Part shown: positions 9,985 to 18,523 of the stretch, one piece after another
How positions within the stretch are numbered: the first letter of the stretch is position 1
How the letters are laid out: every line of letters begins with the position of its first letter
Source of the DNA: Burkholderia puraquae
GTDB taxonomy: Bacteria; Pseudomonadota; Gammaproteobacteria; Burkholderiales; Burkholderiaceae
Length of the DNA: 64,000 bases
Direction: 5' to 3'
NCBI RefSeq assembly: GCF_002099195.1
Contig: NZ_NBYX01000003.1
Span: 463,152 to 527,151, forward strand
Notes under the pieces: model-generated
What the model saw: the letters and a program-made list of their open reading frames with translations, nothing else
What the model was told of the DNA's origin: nothing
Databases searched by the model: none
Position numbers and translations under genes: made by a program

Positions 9985-10200
9985 GCCGGCCGCGTGATTT
10001 CCATCCGTGCGCCTCAACTACGGCCGACCGTGAACGCCCGCGGCCGAACACGCGATGCAGACCGTCGGTGCACTGGCCTCTCGGCAACGGCACACGCACC
10101 CGCCCTGGCACGGACGATGCCACCCGAGCGCGTGCCAATCAGGCGCGGCACACGCCTTGCGTTCTGGCCCGTGCACGACAAAGAATGAAATCGGAAGGCG
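9985..10200 (+). pseudogene. Degenerate copy of the 3' end of the MocR gene and its downstream spacer
   Basis: Bases around 10005-10100 translate, apart from an internal stop, as RLNYGRP*TPAAEHAMQTVGALASRQR, matching RLNYGRPWTPAVEHAMETIGTLAARQR at the end of the MocR protein (8712-8828). The similarity continues past the stop codon: CGCCTTGCGTT and GAATGAA-CGGAAGGC blocks recur at 8861-8912 and 10153-10199. It is therefore a duplicated DNA segment rather than a chance protein match. The stop codon and frame drift show that it is no longer coding. Confidence 0.75.
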
Positions 10201-10271
10201 GCGTGACGATGTGACGAAGTGAACAGCGGGCGGCCGGCACGGCCGCGTGACGGTTTCAGCGGAGGAATTCC

Positions 10272-11294
10272 ATGAGCACCGAGAGCACACTCCAGGCGAC
10301 GATCCAGGCACTCGTTCAGGATGGCAAAGGCTTGCTGGCGGCCGACGAAAGCGGGCCGACCATCGCGAAGCGCTTCAAGACGATCGCGGTCGAATCGACC
10401 GAAGAGAACCGCCGCACATGGCGCACCCTGTTGCTGTCGACGCCGGGCCTCGGTGAATTCGTCAGCGGCGTGATCCTGTATGAAGAGACGCTCGGGCAAT
10501 GTGCGGACGATGGCACGCCGTTGCCCGAACTCGCCGCTCGCCAGCAGATCGTGCCCGGCATCAAGGTCGACGCGGGCAAGATTCCGCTCGCGCTCGCGCC
10601 CGGCGACGAAATCACGCAAGGACTCGATGGGCTTGCGGCGCGCCTCGACGGCTACCAGCGGCAAGGCGCGCGGTTCGCGAAATGGCGCGCGGTGTACAAC
10701 GTGTCCGCCGCGCTGCCGGGCCATGCGGCGATCGAAGCAAACGCTGAAGCGCTGGCGCGCTATGCGGCGATCTGCCAGGAGGCCGGCGTCGTGCCGATCG
10801 TCGAGCCGGAAGTGCTGATGGACGGCGATCATTCGATCGGCCGCTGCGCGCAAGTGACCGACGCCGTGCTGCACGCCGTGTTCAACGCGCTGCACCGGCA
10901 CCGGGTCGTGCTGGCGCACATGTTGCTCAAGCCGAGCATGGTCGTCGCGGGCAGCACGCACACCGCACAGCCGGCCCCCGCCGAAGTCGCAGAGGCGACG
11001 GTGCGCCTGTTGCGCAGCGCCGTGCCGGCCGAAGTGCCCGGCATCTTCTTCCTGTCCGGCGGACAGACGCCCGAGGAAGCGACGGCGCATCTCGACGCGA
11101 TGAATCGCATTGCCGGGCGGCCGTGGCTGCTGAGCTTTTCATATGGACGCGCGCTGCAGGAGCCGCCGCTGGCCGTGTGGAAGGGACAGGCGGCCAACGT
11201 ACGCGCCGCGCAGGATGCGCTGCTGCGGCGCGCACGCCTGAACGGTGCGGCCTGCCGCGGTCAGTACGACGCCGCGATGGAGCGCACCGCGTGA
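10272..11294 (+). CDS. Class I fructose-bisphosphate aldolase
   Basis: A 340-residue Schiff-base aldolase that splits fructose 1,6-bisphosphate into two triose phosphates. The N-terminal GKGLLAADES motif, GVILYEETL and the active-site block LLKPSMV, with the Schiff-base lysine at residue 220, are all present. The length suits the eukaryote-like class I family, which is found in some bacteria in addition to class II enzymes. The start follows GGAGGAATTCC. It stands between decayed ends of the MocR and zinc-ribbon genes, so it belongs to a duplicated segment. Substrate preference cannot be read from the sequence. Confidence 0.92.
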   Translation: MSTESTLQATIQALVQDGKGLLAADESGPTIAKRFKTIAVESTEENRRTWRTLLLSTPGLGEFVSGVILYEETLGQCADDGTPLPELAARQQIVPGIKVDAGKIPLALAPGDEITQGLDGLAARLDGYQRQGARFAKWRAVYNVSAALPGHAAIEANAEALARYAAICQEAGVVPIVEPEVLMDGDHSIGRCAQVTDAVLHAVFNALHRHRVVLAHMLLKPSMVVAGSTHTAQPAPAEVAEATVRLLRSAVPAEVPGIFFLSGGQTPEEATAHLDAMNRIAGRPWLLSFSYGRALQEPPLAVWKGQAANVRAAQDALLRRARLNGAACRGQYDAAMERTA

Positions 11295-11300
11295 ACGGAG

Positions 11301-11319
11301 CCGGGCGAATGTCGCCCGG
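11301..11319 (+). terminator. Perfect hairpin directly after the aldolase gene
   Basis: CCGGGCGA-ATG-TCGCCCGG gives an 8-bp perfect stem six bases after the aldolase stop codon. There is no T-run, so it may stabilise the 3' end or act with the stronger element at 11388. Confidence 0.5.
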
Positions 11320-11333
11320 TCGATCGTTCACGC

Positions 11334-11368
11334 GTGAGCGTATCGCCCGGCGCTATCGCGGGCACTGA
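11334..11368 (+). pseudogene. Remnant of the zinc-ribbon gene 3' end
   Basis: The segment ends ATCGCCCGGCGCTATCGCGG-GCACTGA, coding IARRYRGH-stop. The intact gene ends IAQLYRGH-stop at 9847. Similarity extends a few bases past the stop (GAGCGCGC versus GAGCACGC). Only about 35 bases remain. Together with the MocR remnant it brackets the aldolase gene. Confidence 0.5.
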
Positions 11369-11387
11369 GCGCGCTTCCCGAACGCAC

Positions 11388-11421
11388 AAGGGGCCGAGGC
11401 GCTTGAACGCCCCGGCCCCTT
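11388..11421. terminator. Strong bidirectional terminator-like hairpin
   Basis: AAGGGGCC-GAGGCG at 11388-11401 pairs with CGCCCC-GGCCCCTT at 11408-11421. The stem is long and GC-rich, with A and T bases flanking both sides. It sits between the convergent aldolase (plus) and formaldehyde dehydrogenase (minus) genes and probably terminates both. Confidence 0.75.
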
Positions 11422-11447
11422 CGATTACCGCGTGGTGGTCGGTCGCG

Positions 11448-12644
11448 TTACGCCGCCAGCAACCCGTGCGGGTCGATGACGAATTTGCGCGGCGCGCCGC
11501 CGTCGAACTTCTTGTAGCCTTCCGGCGCCTGGTCGAGCGAAATCACTTCGACGTTGACGATCTTCGCGATCGGCAGCCGGTCGAACAGGATCGCCTGCAT
11601 CAGGTTGCGGTTGTACTTCAGCACCGGCGTCTGGCCCGTGAAGAACGAATGCGACTTCGCCCAGCCGAGGCCGAAGCGGATGCTCAGGCTGCCGTGCTGC
11701 GCGGCCTTGTCCTTCGCGCCCGGATCGTCCGTCACGTACAGGCCCGGGATGCCGATCGCGCCGGCCGGCCGCGTGATCTCCATCAGCGAGTTCAGCACCG
11801 TCGCGGGCGCTTCTTCCGAGTGGCCCGACGAACCGTGGCCGTGCGCCTCGAAGCCGACGCAGTCGACCGCGCAGTCGATCTCGGGCACGCCGAGAATCTG
11901 TTCGATCTGCTCGCCGAGCGATGCATCCTTCGACAGGTCGACCGTTTCGAAACCCATCGCCCGTGCATGCGCGAGGCGTTCCGCGTTCATGTCGCCGACG
12001 ATCGTCACGGCCGCGCCGAGCAGGCGCGCCGATGCGGCCGCCGCCATCCCGACCGGGCCCGCGCCCGCGATATAGACCGTCGAGCCCGGCTTCACGCCCG
12101 CGCTCACCGCGCCGTGATACCCGGTCGGCAGAATGTCGGACAGGCAGGTCAGATCGCGGATCTTCGCCATTGCCTGGTCGCGGTCGGGGAATTTCAGCAG
12201 GTTGAAATCCGCGTACGGCACGAGCACGTACTCGGCCTGGCCGCCGATCCAGCCGCCCATGTCGACGTAACCGTAGGCGCCGCCGGCACGCGACGGGTTC
12301 ACGTTCAGGCACACGCCCGTATGCGTGTCCTTGCACATCGCGCAGCGGCCGCAGGCGACGTTGAACGGCACCGACACGAGATCGCCGAGCTTCAGCGTCT
12401 CGACGTCGCGGCCGATCTCGACCACCTCGCCCGTGATCTCGTGACCAAGCACGAGGCCGACCGGCGCCGTCGTGCGGCCGCGCACCATGTGCTGGTCGGA
12501 ACCGCAGATGTTCGTGCTGACCACTTTCAGGATCACGCCGTGGCCGATCGCGCGGCCGCTCGGATCGACCATCTTCGGATAATCGATCTTCTGCACTTCG
12601 ACCTGGCCCGGCCCAAGATAGACGACACCTCGATTGCTGCTCAT
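11448..12644 (-). CDS. fdhA: Glutathione-independent formaldehyde dehydrogenase (zinc, NAD)
   Basis: A 398-residue zinc medium-chain dehydrogenase that oxidises formaldehyde to formate with NAD and needs no glutathione. The N-terminus (MSSNRGVVYLGPGQVEVQKIDYPKM) and blocks such as STNICGSDQHMVRGRTT, GHEITGEV and YGYVDMGGW are nearly identical to the Pseudomonas putida enzyme, including its known length. The NAD fold motif GAGPVGMAAA is present. I chose ATG 12644 because GGAGA precedes it and the family starts here. Formaldehyde arises when betaine-derived methyl groups are oxidised, which fits the betaine genes elsewhere in the window; that link is inferred. Confidence 0.95.
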   Translation of the reverse strand: MSSNRGVVYLGPGQVEVQKIDYPKMVDPSGRAIGHGVILKVVSTNICGSDQHMVRGRTTAPVGLVLGHEITGEVVEIGRDVETLKLGDLVSVPFNVACGRCAMCKDTHTGVCLNVNPSRAGGAYGYVDMGGWIGGQAEYVLVPYADFNLLKFPDRDQAMAKIRDLTCLSDILPTGYHGAVSAGVKPGSTVYIAGAGPVGMAAAASARLLGAAVTIVGDMNAERLAHARAMGFETVDLSKDASLGEQIEQILGVPEIDCAVDCVGFEAHGHGSSGHSEEAPATVLNSLMEITRPAGAIGIPGLYVTDDPGAKDKAAQHGSLSIRFGLGWAKSHSFFTGQTPVLKYNRNLMQAILFDRLPIAKIVNVEVISLDQAPEGYKKFDGGAPRKFVIDPHGLLAA

Positions 12645-12920
12645 CGTATTGTCTCCATGTCTCGTTGGATGGCGCCGCGGCGCGCCGGCTGATGCGGCGC
12701 ACGCGCAACGTGCTGTTCGAGAGTAGTCCCGGAGGCAGGGGCGCCGATGTCTCAAACGCGACATGCGTTTGAACGGCGCCGACATCGATGGCGGAAATGC
12801 GAAAGTCGGGCGGGATACGACGGAGCGGTTACGCGTGCGGCGTGACGCACCGGGGCGGGCCCTCGCGCGCCGGAGGTCGGGCCGATCCTGGCGACCGGCC
12901 GCCCCTCTCTTGGGCAGGTG

Positions 12921-14111
12921 TTACCCGCCCTGATTTTCGCGGATGATCGCAGCGGCGGCGCTTTCCGCGTCGCTCGCGACGCCGTCGTGCACGCGCGTGC
13001 TGACGGCCGGCGTCGGCGGCTCGCTGTCGAGCGCGTGGCCGTTGCGGTCGTGCGTGTCGACCGTCGCGCGCATCGACAGCCCGACGCGCAGCGGATGCGC
13101 GGCGAGATCGCGCGCATCGAGCGCGATCACGACCGGCACGCGCTGCACGACCTTGATCCAGTTGCCGGCCGCGTTCTGCGACGGCAGCATCGAGAACGCG
13201 CTGCCCGTGCCCGCCGAGAAGCCCTGCACGCGGCCGCGATAGGTCACGCGCGAGCCGTACAGATCCGACACCACCTCGACCGGCTGCCCGATGCGCATGT
13301 GGCGGATCTGCCCCTCCTTGAAATTCGCCTCGACCCACAGCTGATTGAGCTGCACGATCGACATCAGCGGCACGCCGGGCCCGACCTGCTGGCCGACCTG
13401 CACCGAACGCTGCCCGATCGTGCCATCGACGGGTGCGACGATCGTCGTGCGCTTCAGGTTACGGTACGCGAGCTTGAATTGCGCAGCCGCCTGCACGACG
13501 GCCGGGCTTTCGTCGACCGGCAGCTTGCTGCCAAGCGCGCGCGCCGCGTCGAGCTGTGCCTGTGCGGCCGCGAGATTCGCCTGCGCACCGGCGACCGCCG
13601 CGCGCGCACGCGCGAGTTCCTCGGGCGCGACGATCTCGACCGATGCGCCCGAGCGCGCGGCGAACGCGCGCTGCGCGAGCGACAGGTCGGCGCGCCGCGC
13701 GTTCACGGCCTCGACGTACATCGTGGTCGAGATCTTCGCGTTCGCGACCTGCCGCACGGCTTGCGCGAGCTGCGCCTTCGCCTGTGCGAACGCAACGGAC
13801 GCCTCGGTGTCGTCGAGCTTCACGAGCGTCTGGCCGGCACGCACGGCCTGCGTATCGGCGACCAGGACATCGGTCACCGATCCGGGGATCTGCGCGGCGA
13901 CCTGGACGATGCTGCCGGCGACGTACGCGTCGTCGGTGTCTTCGTCATAGCGATCGCTCAGCAGCCAGTATGCGATCCATGCAAGCGCGGCCACCAGCAC
14001 GACCGCGAAGAACGCGATGAAGCGCTTGCGGCGCGTCGCGCGGCGCGCATCGAGTGCCGGGTCGTTCAGTGCGGCCGGCGGCGCGGCGGTATGAAGGTTG
14101 TCGTGGTGCAT
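12921..14111 (-). CDS. EmrA/HlyD-type membrane fusion protein of the rhamnolipid operon
   Basis: A 396-residue periplasmic adaptor with one N-terminal membrane anchor (FIAFFAVVLVAALAWIAYWLL, about residues 30-50). It then has a biotinyl-lipoyl half motif (AYVAGSIVQVAAQIPGSVTDVLV), a long coiled-coil hairpin and a second lipoyl half (RTTIVAPVDGTIGQRSVQVGQQV). It links the MFS exporter to the outer-membrane factor encoded in the same operon. Its ATG overlaps the stop of the outer-membrane gene (TGATG), so it is translationally coupled. It is the last gene of the rhl operon. Export of rhamnolipid is the inferred substrate from context. Confidence 0.9.
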   Translation of the reverse strand: MHHDNLHTAAPPAALNDPALDARRATRRKRFIAFFAVVLVAALAWIAYWLLSDRYDEDTDDAYVAGSIVQVAAQIPGSVTDVLVADTQAVRAGQTLVKLDDTEASVAFAQAKAQLAQAVRQVANAKISTTMYVEAVNARRADLSLAQRAFAARSGASVEIVAPEELARARAAVAGAQANLAAAQAQLDAARALGSKLPVDESPAVVQAAAQFKLAYRNLKRTTIVAPVDGTIGQRSVQVGQQVGPGVPLMSIVQLNQLWVEANFKEGQIRHMRIGQPVEVVSDLYGSRVTYRGRVQGFSAGTGSAFSMLPSQNAAGNWIKVVQRVPVVIALDARDLAAHPLRVGLSMRATVDTHDRNGHALDSEPPTPAVSTRVHDGVASDAESAAAAIIRENQGG

Positions 14112-15982
14112 CAGTCGCTTTGCGTAACGATCAGACGATCGTGCTGGAACAGGGGGATCGGCGGCATGACCGACGGGCTCGGCACCGGATTCGCCGCTGC
14201 CGTGTGCGCGAGAACGGGGGTGCCGCGAGGCGCCGCGCCGACGGCCTGCGTGCGTGCCGCGTCGTCGCGTCGTACGGACCCCGCATTCGAAGCCGCGACG
14301 ACCTGCGGCACGGCCTCGCGCTCCACACGCGCATCGGCCGTCCGCCCCGCCATCGATCGACTCCCGGTCGCGGCAGCGGTCGGCGTGGTCGCAGCAGCCC
14401 CGGCAGGCGTGGCAGTCGAAGCGCCTCGCTTCGCCGCCCCGCTACGCGCCCGATGCACGGCCGGCGCCTGCGCGAGCGCCGCGCCCGCATCGAACCCGCC
14501 GCCCAGCGCGCCGATCAGCCCGACGCGCAGCGTGCGCTGCCGGCCGAGCAACGCGATCATCTGCGCGCGCTCGTCGATCAGCGTCAGATCCGCGACATCC
14601 ACGTCCTTCTGCATCAGCACGCCGCGCCGGTGACGGTCGGTCGCAATCTCCACGATCTTCTGCGCGGCCGCGACCGCGTCCTGCTGCTGAGCGACGAGCG
14701 TCTGCGACGTCTGCAGCGACGTGACGATCTGCGCGACCTGCCCGAGCGCGTCGTCGACGGTCTTGTTGTACAGCCCGATCGCGGCGTCGGCCTGCGCGAC
14801 ATCCGCACCGAGCTTCGCCTTCAGCCGGCCGCGATCGAAGACCGGCAGCGAGATCGCCGGGCCGACCGAGCCGGCGAGCGCGTCGCGCGAGAACAGCGAC
14901 GCGGGCGTCAATGCGAACACGCCGCCGAGCGCGACGAGGTTCACGTCCGGATAGAACTGTGCGCGCGTCGAATCGGCATTCGCGAACGCGGCTTCGACGC
15001 GCAATCGCGCGGCGACGATGTCGGGACGGCGGCCCAGCAGATCGGCCGGCAGCCGCGCGGGCAGCGCACCGCCCGCCAATGCGCCGACGCGCGGCCGCTG
15101 CAGCGCGAGCCCGCGTTCGGGGCCGCGGCCCGACAGCACGCCAAGCTGCAGTTGCGCGAGCTTGATCTGCTCGTCGTTCAGCGCGATCTGCGCGAGCAGC
15201 TTGCTGCGCTTGATCGATGCGTCGCTCGCGTCGTACGCGTTGTCGAGCCCGCGCGCGGTGCGCTCGCGCAGCACGGTCGTCACGCGCTGGCTGACCTTCA
15301 GTTTCTGCTGCAGCAGCTCCTGCGTCGCATACGCCTGGTCGAGCTGGCAGTACACGGTGACGATCGCAACCGCCAGCGTGAGCCGTACCTGCTCGGCCTC
15401 GACTCGCGCCGCTTCGCGCAGCGACATCAGGCTCTTCGTCGCGGCGCGGTTCTTGCCCCACAGGTCGAGCTGGTAGGTCAGCCCGACGAACACCGACGAC
15501 GGCGAGGTGTTCGGATCGCCGAAGATCTCGACCGGCACGCGATAGCCGCTGACCGACACGTTGGCGACGTCGTCGCCCGGCTTCGGCATCCGCGCGCGGC
15601 TGACCGTCGCGCCGGCCGTGCCCGTCAGCCCCGTCAACGAATCGAACTGCTGAAGCTGCGCCTGCGCGATCCGCAGCCGCGCCTGCGCGACCTGCAGGTC
15701 GGGGTTGTGTTCCGCCGCCTCGGCAACCAGCGCATCGAGCTGCGGATCCTGCAGCTGCTTCACCCAGTCGGGCGCAGGCCATGCACCGTTCACGCCCGGG
15801 CCGGCCGTGTACGCGAGCGCATCGTCGGCCGGCGCGCGCAACGACAGCGACGGCAGGAAGCCCGACGGCACGCATCCGCTCAACGCCAGCGACACCGCCG
15901 CGGCGACGATCATCATCGAGCCGCCCTGTACGCTACGCGCCGGACCCGCTGTTTTTTTCACACGCCGCATCGCGCCCCTCAT
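14111..15982 (-). CDS. NodT-family outer-membrane efflux lipoprotein with long C-terminal tail
   Basis: A TolC-like outer-membrane factor of 623 residues. The lipobox LSGC lies near residue 36, and the two repeats of the family are clear (PDLQVAQARLRIAQAQLQQFDS ... VSRARMPKPG; RPDIVAARLRVEAAFANADSTRAQFYPDVNL). Homologues are usually about 480-510 residues. Here an extra 120-130 residues rich in alanine, threonine and arginine follow LIGALGGGFDAG and would project into the periplasm. The start overlaps the rhlC stop. An alternative start at 15967 (MRRVKK) would also leave the lipobox intact. Together with the MFS and fusion proteins it forms a tripartite exporter. Confidence 0.9.
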   Translation of the reverse strand: MRGAMRRVKKTAGPARSVQGGSMMIVAAAVSLALSGCVPSGFLPSLSLRAPADDALAYTAGPGVNGAWPAPDWVKQLQDPQLDALVAEAAEHNPDLQVAQARLRIAQAQLQQFDSLTGLTGTAGATVSRARMPKPGDDVANVSVSGYRVPVEIFGDPNTSPSSVFVGLTYQLDLWGKNRAATKSLMSLREAARVEAEQVRLTLAVAIVTVYCQLDQAYATQELLQQKLKVSQRVTTVLRERTARGLDNAYDASDASIKRSKLLAQIALNDEQIKLAQLQLGVLSGRGPERGLALQRPRVGALAGGALPARLPADLLGRRPDIVAARLRVEAAFANADSTRAQFYPDVNLVALGGVFALTPASLFSRDALAGSVGPAISLPVFDRGRLKAKLGADVAQADAAIGLYNKTVDDALGQVAQIVTSLQTSQTLVAQQQDAVAAAQKIVEIATDRHRRGVLMQKDVDVADLTLIDERAQMIALLGRQRTLRVGLIGALGGGFDAGAALAQAPAVHRARSGAAKRGASTATPAGAAATTPTAAATGSRSMAGRTADARVEREAVPQVVAASNAGSVRRDDAARTQAVGAAPRGTPVLAHTAAANPVPSPSVMPPIPLFQHDRLIVTQSD

Positions 15983-16917
15983 CCCTGCTGAACGCGCTGC
16001 GCACGCGCGGCCAGACGCGGCCGCGTGCGCTCGAGCGGGCCGAGCCGGCCGAGCAGGCCGTCCGCCACGCCGAACAGGATGCCGGCCAGCTTCGCGCGCT
16101 TGTCACGCTCGACGAGCGCGATCTGCACGACCTGCCACACGGTCAGCAGGTTCGGCACGATCGCCACCGGAAAGCGCAGCCCGTACTGCATCCCGAGCTG
16201 CACCGCATTGCGCGCGCTGTAGTAGCGCCGTTGCCACGAGTGATTCATCGACGTCATTTCAAAAGGGCCGATCGCGTGCCGCTGCTTCGCCCCGATCCGG
16301 TGCGGCAGCACCAGCGACGGCACGACATAGAGCGGCACGTTGCGCGACAGCGCGCGGAAGCTGTATTCGGTATCGACGTGATCGATGAACAGCGTCTCGT
16401 CGAAGCGGCCGAGCACGTCGAACGCGTCGCGCGACACGACGCAGCCCGACGAGATCAGGAACGCGCAGCGCTGCAGCGATGCGCCCGGCTCGATCCGCAG
16501 GCGGCGCAGCCCGATCCCGTTGGTCGACAGTTCGGGCAGGAAGCTGCGCGCGTTCTCGTCGAAGATGCGCGGGCCGGCCAGGAATGCGCGCCCCGCGAGC
16601 CCCGCGCAGACATCGCGCATCGCGGGGAAATATGCAGCCGGCACCGACGAATCCTGGTCGAACAGCGCAACCGCGTCGATGCTGTCGCGAAACAGCGCCG
16701 CGAGCCCCGCGTTGTATGCGCCCGCGATCCCGCCGCGATTGCCGTGATGCAGCAGCGCGATGCCTTCGCGCGCGCACAGCTCGCGGGCTCGCGCGTCGGG
16801 CTGCGGCGTGTTGTCGACGACGAGCAGTGCGTCGCACGCATGCCGCCATGCGCCGAGCGCGTCGAGCTGCGCATCGCTCGGGTGATACAGGATCACGAGT
16901 GCGCCGAGTGTCGTCAT
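15979..16917 (-). CDS. rhlC: Rhamnosyltransferase 2 (GT2), adds the second rhamnose
   Basis: A 312-residue GT2 glycosyltransferase. N-terminal LVILYHPSD and VVDNTPQP are typical of the nucleotide-sugar fold, and ALFDQDSS provides the DxD-like metal and sugar contact. Mid-protein FIDHVDTEYSFRAL matches rhamnosyltransferases. RhlC converts mono- to di-rhamnolipid with dTDP-L-rhamnose. Its place between the MFS and outer-membrane genes in an operon with rhlA and rhlB is the known Burkholderia arrangement and makes the assignment secure. It overlaps its downstream neighbour and starts ten bases after the MFS stop. Confidence 0.92.
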   Translation of the reverse strand: MTTLGALVILYHPSDAQLDALGAWRHACDALLVVDNTPQPDARARELCAREGIALLHHGNRGGIAGAYNAGLAALFRDSIDAVALFDQDSSVPAAYFPAMRDVCAGLAGRAFLAGPRIFDENARSFLPELSTNGIGLRRLRIEPGASLQRCAFLISSGCVVSRDAFDVLGRFDETLFIDHVDTEYSFRALSRNVPLYVVPSLVLPHRIGAKQRHAIGPFEMTSMNHSWQRRYYSARNAVQLGMQYGLRFPVAIVPNLLTVWQVVQIALVERDKRAKLAGILFGVADGLLGRLGPLERTRPRLAARAQRVQQG

Positions 16918-16927
16918 GTTCCTCTCC

Positions 16928-18523
16928 TCAATGCCCGAACGACGCCGCCGCGCCGCGCTTCGGCCGCGTCAGCCACATCATCGCCGCGAGTGCGAGACAC
17001 GTCATGCTCGCCATCCAGAACATGTCGTTGGTCGCCATCATGTATGCCTGCTGCATCACGACCTGGTGCAGCGTCGTCAGCTCGCGCACGCCGTCCACGC
17101 CCATCCCGTTCAGCGTGTGCACGAAGCGCTGCGTATTCGCCGACGCGTGCGTGACGGATTGCGACACGACGTCGTAGTGATAGGTCGCGCGGTTGTCCCA
17201 CAGCGTCACGCTCATCGCAGTGCCGAACGCGGCCGACAACGTGCGCAGGAAGTTCGACAGGCTCGACGCAGCGGCGAGCCGGTCGTCCGGAATGCGCGAC
17301 AGCGTCGCGGCGGTCAGCGGAATGAAGAAGCACGGCAGCCCGATCCCCTGGATCAGCCCCGGCGCCGCGATCTGCGCGAACGTCATCTTCAGCGTGAAAT
17401 GCGCATCCCACGCGAGCACGGCCGCGAACACGAGGAAGCCGAAGGTCGCGAGCACGCGCGCGTCGAAACGATGCGCATGCAGCCCGACGAGGATCGAGAA
17501 CACCAGCGCGAGCACGCCGAGCGACGCCGTGGCGAGCCCCGCGTGAAACGCGTTGTAGCCCATCACGGCCTGCATCCATAGCGGAAACACGACCCCGACC
17601 ACCGAGAAGCTCATCATCCCGAGCGAGATGATCAGCACGCAGAACGAGAACGTGCGATCGCGGAACAGGCTGAGATCGACAACGGGATGCGCCTCGCCTG
17701 CCTCCCAGATCAGCAGCGACACGATCGCGAGCCCCGCGACCACCGCCAGCGTGACGATCAGCGGCGAGCCGAACCAGCCGCGATCGTGGCCGAGATCGAG
17801 CATCGCCTGCAGCGAGCCGACGCCGATCACGAGCAGCACGATGCCCGGCACGTCGATCGGGCCGGCCGCGCCGCGTTGCGCGTCGGGGCGCAGCATCGCG
17901 GTACAGACCGCGAACGAGAACAGCCCGATCGGCAGGTTGATCAGGAAGATCCACGGCCACGAGAAGTTGTCGACGATCCAGCCGCCGACCACCGGCCCGA
18001 AGATCGGCGCGAGCAGCACCGTCATCGCCCACAGCGCAAGCGCGATCGTGCGTTTGTCGGGCGGGAACGTGCGCAGCAGGATCGTCTGCGACAGCGGCAC
18101 CATCGGTCCCGAGCACAGCCCCTGCAGCGCGCGGCAGACCACGAGCACATGCAGGTCGCGCGCGAGCCCGCACAGCAGCGACGTCAGCGTGAACAGCAGC
18201 ACCGCGCCGACGAACAGCCGCAACTCGCCGACGCGGCGCGCGAGCCAGCCCGTCAGCGGCACTGCGATCGCGGCCGCGACCGAATACGAGCTGATCACCC
18301 ACGTGCCCTGGCTATTCGATACGCCGAGACTGCCGGAGATCGCCGGCACCGCGACGTTCGTCACGGTCGAATCGAGCACCTCGATGAAGGTCGCGAGCGA
18401 CAGCGCGAACGTCAGCAGCGCGAGCCGGATACCGCGCACCGGCCGCGCGGCCGGCGCAGGGGCCGGCAGGTCGAACGCGGGCGGCGCGACGGGCCCGTCG
18501 TGAAGCGGCGATGCGGTGCTCAT
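16928..18523 (-). CDS. DHA2-family MFS exporter (EmrB/QacA type) of the rhamnolipid operon
   Basis: A 531-residue proton-driven transporter with 14 predicted membrane helices. Motifs include DSTVTNVAVPAISGSLG after helix 1, the loop WLARRVGELRLF and motif C-like GPVVGGWIVDNFSWPWIFLINLPIG. The start (MSTASPLHDG) overlaps the rhlB stop in an ATGA arrangement, so I rejected a longer frame with a repetitive arginine-rich leader. It lies between rhlB and rhlC and pairs with the fusion and outer-membrane proteins downstream. Rhamnolipid export is inferred from this conserved context. Confidence 0.92.
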   Translation of the reverse strand: MSTASPLHDGPVAPPAFDLPAPAPAARPVRGIRLALLTFALSLATFIEVLDSTVTNVAVPAISGSLGVSNSQGTWVISSYSVAAAIAVPLTGWLARRVGELRLFVGAVLLFTLTSLLCGLARDLHVLVVCRALQGLCSGPMVPLSQTILLRTFPPDKRTIALALWAMTVLLAPIFGPVVGGWIVDNFSWPWIFLINLPIGLFSFAVCTAMLRPDAQRGAAGPIDVPGIVLLVIGVGSLQAMLDLGHDRGWFGSPLIVTLAVVAGLAIVSLLIWEAGEAHPVVDLSLFRDRTFSFCVLIISLGMMSFSVVGVVFPLWMQAVMGYNAFHAGLATASLGVLALVFSILVGLHAHRFDARVLATFGFLVFAAVLAWDAHFTLKMTFAQIAAPGLIQGIGLPCFFIPLTAATLSRIPDDRLAAASSLSNFLRTLSAAFGTAMSVTLWDNRATYHYDVVSQSVTHASANTQRFVHTLNGMGVDGVRELTTLHQVVMQQAYMMATNDMFWMASMTCLALAAMMWLTRPKRGAAASFGH

